Source: Gammaproteobacteria bacterium 39-13 (GTDB taxonomy: Bacteria > Pseudomonadota > Gammaproteobacteria > Berkiellales > Berkiellaceae). From it: a stretch of DNA of 64,000 nt. Positions 61,077-64,000 of this stretch are shown one piece after another. The first letter of the stretch is position 1. Every line of letters starts with the position of its first letter. The position numbers and the translations under genes were made by a program. Location of the stretch: positions 1 through 64,000 of the forward strand of contig MKTN01000020.1 of assembly GCA_001898235.1 (NCBI GenBank), read 5' to 3'. Below the pieces are notes generated by a model. That model was not told the origin of the DNA. It ran no database searches and was given only the letters and a program-made list of their open reading frames with translations.

Positions 61077-62447
61077 CTACAAAGATTTAATGGATTGAAC
61101 AAGTTTATTCACCACATCTTGTCCATCGCCATATAACATGCGTGAATTGTCCATCGTAAATAAACTGTTTTCTACCCCAGAAAAACCTTTGCCCTGACCA
61201 CGCTTAATGATAAGTACGTTATGTGAGGCTTGTGCATCTAAAATCGGCATTCCATAAATAGGGCTGGATGTATCGTTTTTAGCCGAGGGATTTACCACGT
61301 CATTTGCACCAATCACCAGAGTAGTATCTGCGGTCGCAAATTCTGAATTGACCTCATCTAAATCTAGCAATTTATCGTAAGGGACACCTGCTTCTGCTAG
61401 CAAAACGTTCATATGCCCAGGCATGCGACCCGCCACGGGATGGATAGCGAATTTCACGCTAACGCCGCGTTGTTCAAGTTGTTGAGCTAATTCCCAAATT
61501 TTATGCTGAGCTTGTGCTACCGCCATTCCATAGCCAGGAACAATAATGACCTTATTAGAATATGCCATCATGACAGCTGCGTCGCTTACTTCAATAGGTT
61601 TTAAGCTGCCAGTAGAGGTTTCTGTTGAGGCCTGCTCAGTGCTGTTAATGGAAGAGAATAAGATAGAAGAAACAGATTTATTCATCGCTTTGGCCATTAA
61701 CTGGGTCAACAACGTACCTGATGCGCCAACGACCGTTCCTGCAATGACTAATGCGTTATTGTTAAGTACAAACCCTTCAAAACCTACTGCAAGCCCTGTC
61801 ATCGCGTTAAACAAAGAGATAACAATAGGCATATTGGCACCACCAATTGGGATAGTGAAGGTGATGCCTAAGATAAATAGTAATATATAGAAAGGAAGTA
61901 AAAAGGCTGTGCTATGAGAGGAAAATAAGATGAAGCAACCAAATACAAGCGCCGCTAGCACGAGTCCAACATTCACCAGCTGATGCTTGGGCAATATAAT
62001 GACTCGTTTCATGAGATCTTGCAGTTTTGCAAAAGCGATGATGCTGCCACTAAAAGAAATGGTACCGATAATGGCGCCTAATACGGCTAAAGAACGTGTG
62101 GTGATATCAGTATGATGATTCATCAACTCGATGGCTGCAATGGCACTTGCTGCACCGCCGCCCATACCATTATAGAGTGCAATCATTTGTGGCATATTGA
62201 TCATGAGCACTTTCTTGCCTGAAGTCCAGCCAATATAAGTACCAATTGCAATACCACTTAGAATTAAAATATGGTTCCATACGCCATGAATATTAGGCAG
62301 AAGAAAAGTGACTAAAATCGCTATGAGCATTCCCCAGCCTGCATAGGTGATCCCATTTTTGGCAGTTTTAGGAGATGACATTTTGCGTATGCCAAGGATG
62401 AGTAAAATGGCAGTGCCTAGATAAATAGGTTGGATTAAATTATTCAT
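61077..62447 (-). CDS. pntB: NAD(P) transhydrogenase beta subunit
   Basis: The 456-residue subunit has nine or so membrane helices and a C-terminal NADP-binding domain (VIIVPGYGMAVAQAQHKIWE, VKFAIHPVAGRMPGHMNVLL, VIGANDVVNPSA, VLIIKRGQGKGFSGVENSLF). It couples proton entry to NADPH formation. It overlaps the upstream small subunit by eight bases. Confidence 0.96.
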   Translation of the reverse strand: MNNLIQPIYLGTAILLILGIRKMSSPKTAKNGITYAGWGMLIAILVTFLLPNIHGVWNHILILSGIAIGTYIGWTSGKKVLMINMPQMIALYNGMGGGAASAIAAIELMNHHTDITTRSLAVLGAIIGTISFSGSIIAFAKLQDLMKRVIILPKHQLVNVGLVLAALVFGCFILFSSHSTAFLLPFYILLFILGITFTIPIGGANMPIVISLFNAMTGLAVGFEGFVLNNNALVIAGTVVGASGTLLTQLMAKAMNKSVSSILFSSINSTEQASTETSTGSLKPIEVSDAAVMMAYSNKVIIVPGYGMAVAQAQHKIWELAQQLEQRGVSVKFAIHPVAGRMPGHMNVLLAEAGVPYDKLLDLDEVNSEFATADTTLVIGANDVVNPSAKNDTSSPIYGMPILDAQASHNVLIIKRGQGKGFSGVENSLFTMDNSRMLYGDGQDVVNKLVQSIKSL

Positions 62448-62736
62448 TCGTTTTACGCTCTGTTTTAAACATCTCTAACATTCGTTCTGTGACGACAAAA
62501 CCACCGACAACGTTGATAGTTGCAATTAAAACTGCAAAGAAACCTATCAATTGCTCGATAAAGGTATTGGCTTGACCAAGCGCTATCATGGCCCCAATTA
62601 AAATAATGCCATGGATAAAATTAGTGCCAGACATTAAAGGGGTGTGCAAGATAACTGGGACGCGACTAATCACTTCATATCCTGTAAAGGCTGCTAAAGT
62701 GAAGATATAGAGGAAAATAATGAAGCCATCTATCAT
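62440..62736 (-). CDS. NAD(P) transhydrogenase alpha subunit, membrane part (PntAB)
   Basis: The 98-residue protein has three membrane helices and matches the C-terminal membrane domain of PntA in organisms where PntA is split. It contains GYEVISRVPVILHTPLMSGTN and ends VVGGFVVTERMLEMFK, both PntA signatures. It overlaps both neighbouring genes by a few bases. Confidence 0.95.
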   Translation of the reverse strand: MIDGFIIFLYIFTLAAFTGYEVISRVPVILHTPLMSGTNFIHGIILIGAMIALGQANTFIEQLIGFFAVLIATINVVGGFVVTERMLEMFKTERKTNE

Positions 62737-63860
62737 GATTTCATACCTTGTATTAGCTCTTTAGTGGGCTGATGCTTTATTTCGCCATCAAAGGTAAGGA
62801 CGCTTTGGGCAAGAATTTCATCGTTCCAATCTATACTGATATTGCCTTCTTTAACAAATAACTCTAAGAAGCTGACAAGATTTTTAGCATACATGTTGCT
62901 GGCGTCTTGCGCGACCATACTCGCCAGATTGGTTGGGCCGCAAATTTTGACACCCTGGTGAATAATGGTTTGATTAGGCTGAGTGAGTTCACAATTTCCG
63001 CCTGCAATCGCTGCTGTATCCACAATGACGGAGCCAGGTGCCATTGCTTCGACCATTTTTGCAGTAATAATTTTAGGCGCAGCTCTACCAGGAATTAAGG
63101 CCGTGCTAATAATAGCTTCTGCTTTTGCAACAGCTTCGAATAAGACCTCTTGTTGCTTTTGCTTTTCTTCTTCAGTTAATTCGCGAGCATAACCACCGGC
63201 ACCCTCAGCTTTTACATCAATATTGATCATCTTTGCGCCTAAAGATTCAATTTGTTCTCGTGCTGCGCTACGAATATCATAAGCTTTTACTGTTGCGCCT
63301 ATGCGTCTAGCCGTAGCAATTGCTTGTAAGCCCGCAACCCCGGCACCAATGATCAAAACATTGCTTGGACGAATAGTGCCTGCAGCAGTAGTTAGCATAG
63401 GGAAAAAACGATCCAACATATTTGCTGCAATTAAAACGGCTTTATAACCTGCTGCGGTTGCTTGGGAAGAAAGCGCATCCATAGTTTGAGCACGTGAAAT
63501 TCTAGGGACAAGCTCAATCGCAAAACTCGTGATATGTTTAGCACGCATTGCTTCAACACGATCAGGAAAACGATGAGGAGAAAGCATACCAATTACAATG
63601 GCGCCTTCTTTTAAATGTGTGATTTCTTCTTTGAAAGGTGCTTCAACTTTTAGAATAATATCTGCATTTTGATAAAGACTGGGTGCATCATTGAAAAATT
63701 CAACACCTTGATATTTATCGTCAGTATAATGTGCTCCAAGTCCTGCTCCTTTTTCGAGGAGAACCGTGCACCCTAAGCGTGTTAGAGTAGCTACTAATTG
63801 TGGTACTAGTGCAACACGCTGTTCAGCTTCTGTAATTTCCTTTGGAATGGCAACTCGCAT
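62733..63860 (-). CDS. pntA: NAD(P) transhydrogenase alpha subunit, NAD-binding part (PntAA)
   Basis: The 375-residue cytosolic NAD-binding domain I has MRVAIPKEITEAEQRVALVP at the start, VLIIGAGVAGLQAIATARRIGA for nucleotide binding, and AGGYARELTEEEKQKQQE, the mobile loop. I used the ATG at 63860, where family members begin; a frame 12 codons longer starts at 63896. With the other two genes it forms the split three-gene transhydrogenase operon. Confidence 0.95.
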   Translation of the reverse strand: MRVAIPKEITEAEQRVALVPQLVATLTRLGCTVLLEKGAGLGAHYTDDKYQGVEFFNDAPSLYQNADIILKVEAPFKEEITHLKEGAIVIGMLSPHRFPDRVEAMRAKHITSFAIELVPRISRAQTMDALSSQATAAGYKAVLIAANMLDRFFPMLTTAAGTIRPSNVLIIGAGVAGLQAIATARRIGATVKAYDIRSAAREQIESLGAKMINIDVKAEGAGGYARELTEEEKQKQQEVLFEAVAKAEAIISTALIPGRAAPKIITAKMVEAMAPGSVIVDTAAIAGGNCELTQPNQTIIHQGVKICGPTNLASMVAQDASNMYAKNLVSFLELFVKEGNISIDWNDEILAQSVLTFDGEIKHQPTKELIQGMKS

Positions 63861-64000
63861 CGGTAATGCTTCTTTTTGTGAATGACTTATAAGCATTATA
63901 AATAATTAAACGCTGCAGTCTATTTTTTAAAGTGAGCTAATAAATTAACCTAAGCAAGTGGGTGTTCAAAATCAAGGGGAGAGTTGTACAATTTCCCAAC

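Noticed and set aside
1-64000. CRISPR array, tRNA, insertion sequence or prophage
   Set aside because: No regularly spaced repeats, cloverleaf-like sequence, transposase or integrase frame was seen on either strand.

Overview
This AT-rich window comes from a gammaproteobacterium that probably lives in or with eukaryotic cells. It resembles Legionellales (Legionella, Coxiella or Berkiella type), although no marker here fixes the genus. The evidence is a mix of ordinary gammaproteobacterial genes (pntAA/AB/B, def, hemF, cydABX, ompW, an RND efflux operon, a RhlE-like helicase) and genes typical of host-adapted bacteria. The latter include ankyrin proteins, two proteins with a YopT-like Cys/His/Asp protease signature, coiled-coil and low-complexity proteins, an H1-like DNA-binding protein and a small paralogous family of unknown proteins. 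No tRNA, rRNA, CRISPR array or transposase was seen.

Layout. 0-5.2 kb: a divergent pair of putative effectors, an ankyrin protein with an embedded protease-like domain and a coiled-coil protein with a similar domain. 5.2-10.5 kb: secreted DJ-1/PfpI protein, small exported protein, a 64-residue peptide gene directly ahead of an ABC exporter, and a metallo-beta-lactamase-fold hydrolase. 10.5-22.1 kb: a minus-strand metabolic/stress cluster with PRPP synthetase-like, AMP/thymidine phosphorylase-like, beta-CASP nuclease, Zn-alcohol dehydrogenase, PatZ-like acetyltransferase, MgtA-type ATPase, class I aldolase and a small hydrophilic protein. 22.4-25.0 kb: deaminase, MFS transporter and Ogt.

25.0-36.7 kb is an oxygen-related block. 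It holds hemF, a rubredoxin with a 22-residue membrane peptide, an FNR regulator with all four cluster cysteines, a fatty-acid desaturase and two complete cytochrome bd operons. One operon is cydA-cydB-cydX-ompW and the other is cydP-cydA-cydB-cydX. FNR-type palindromes (TTGAT-N4-ATCAA class) lie between hemF and rubredoxin, ahead of the desaturase and ahead of the first cyd operon, so this block can be read as an FNR-controlled low-oxygen regulon.

36.7-45 kb: an LRR-like protein, peptide deformylase, a small ankyrin-like protein, a short-chain dehydrogenase and an RND tripartite efflux operon. 45.5-54.6 kb: an MFS transporter, two paralogous unknown proteins with a degraded third copy between them, YaiI, an M48 protease with an unusual basic Cys-Cys tail, a dienelactone hydrolase-like protein, a cupin, a long amphipathic helical protein, the H1-like protein and an acidic protein with a nuclear-localisation-like tail. 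54.8-64 kb: DEAD-box helicase, orphan bufferin-like cysteine-rich peptide, alpha/beta hydrolase, CBS protein, two putative effectors and the split proton-translocating transhydrogenase operon.

Several starts were moved inward from the longest open frame because the long version began with TTG or GTG while an internal ATG had a better ribosome binding site or better family agreement. All assignments rest on reading the sequence; no database search was run.
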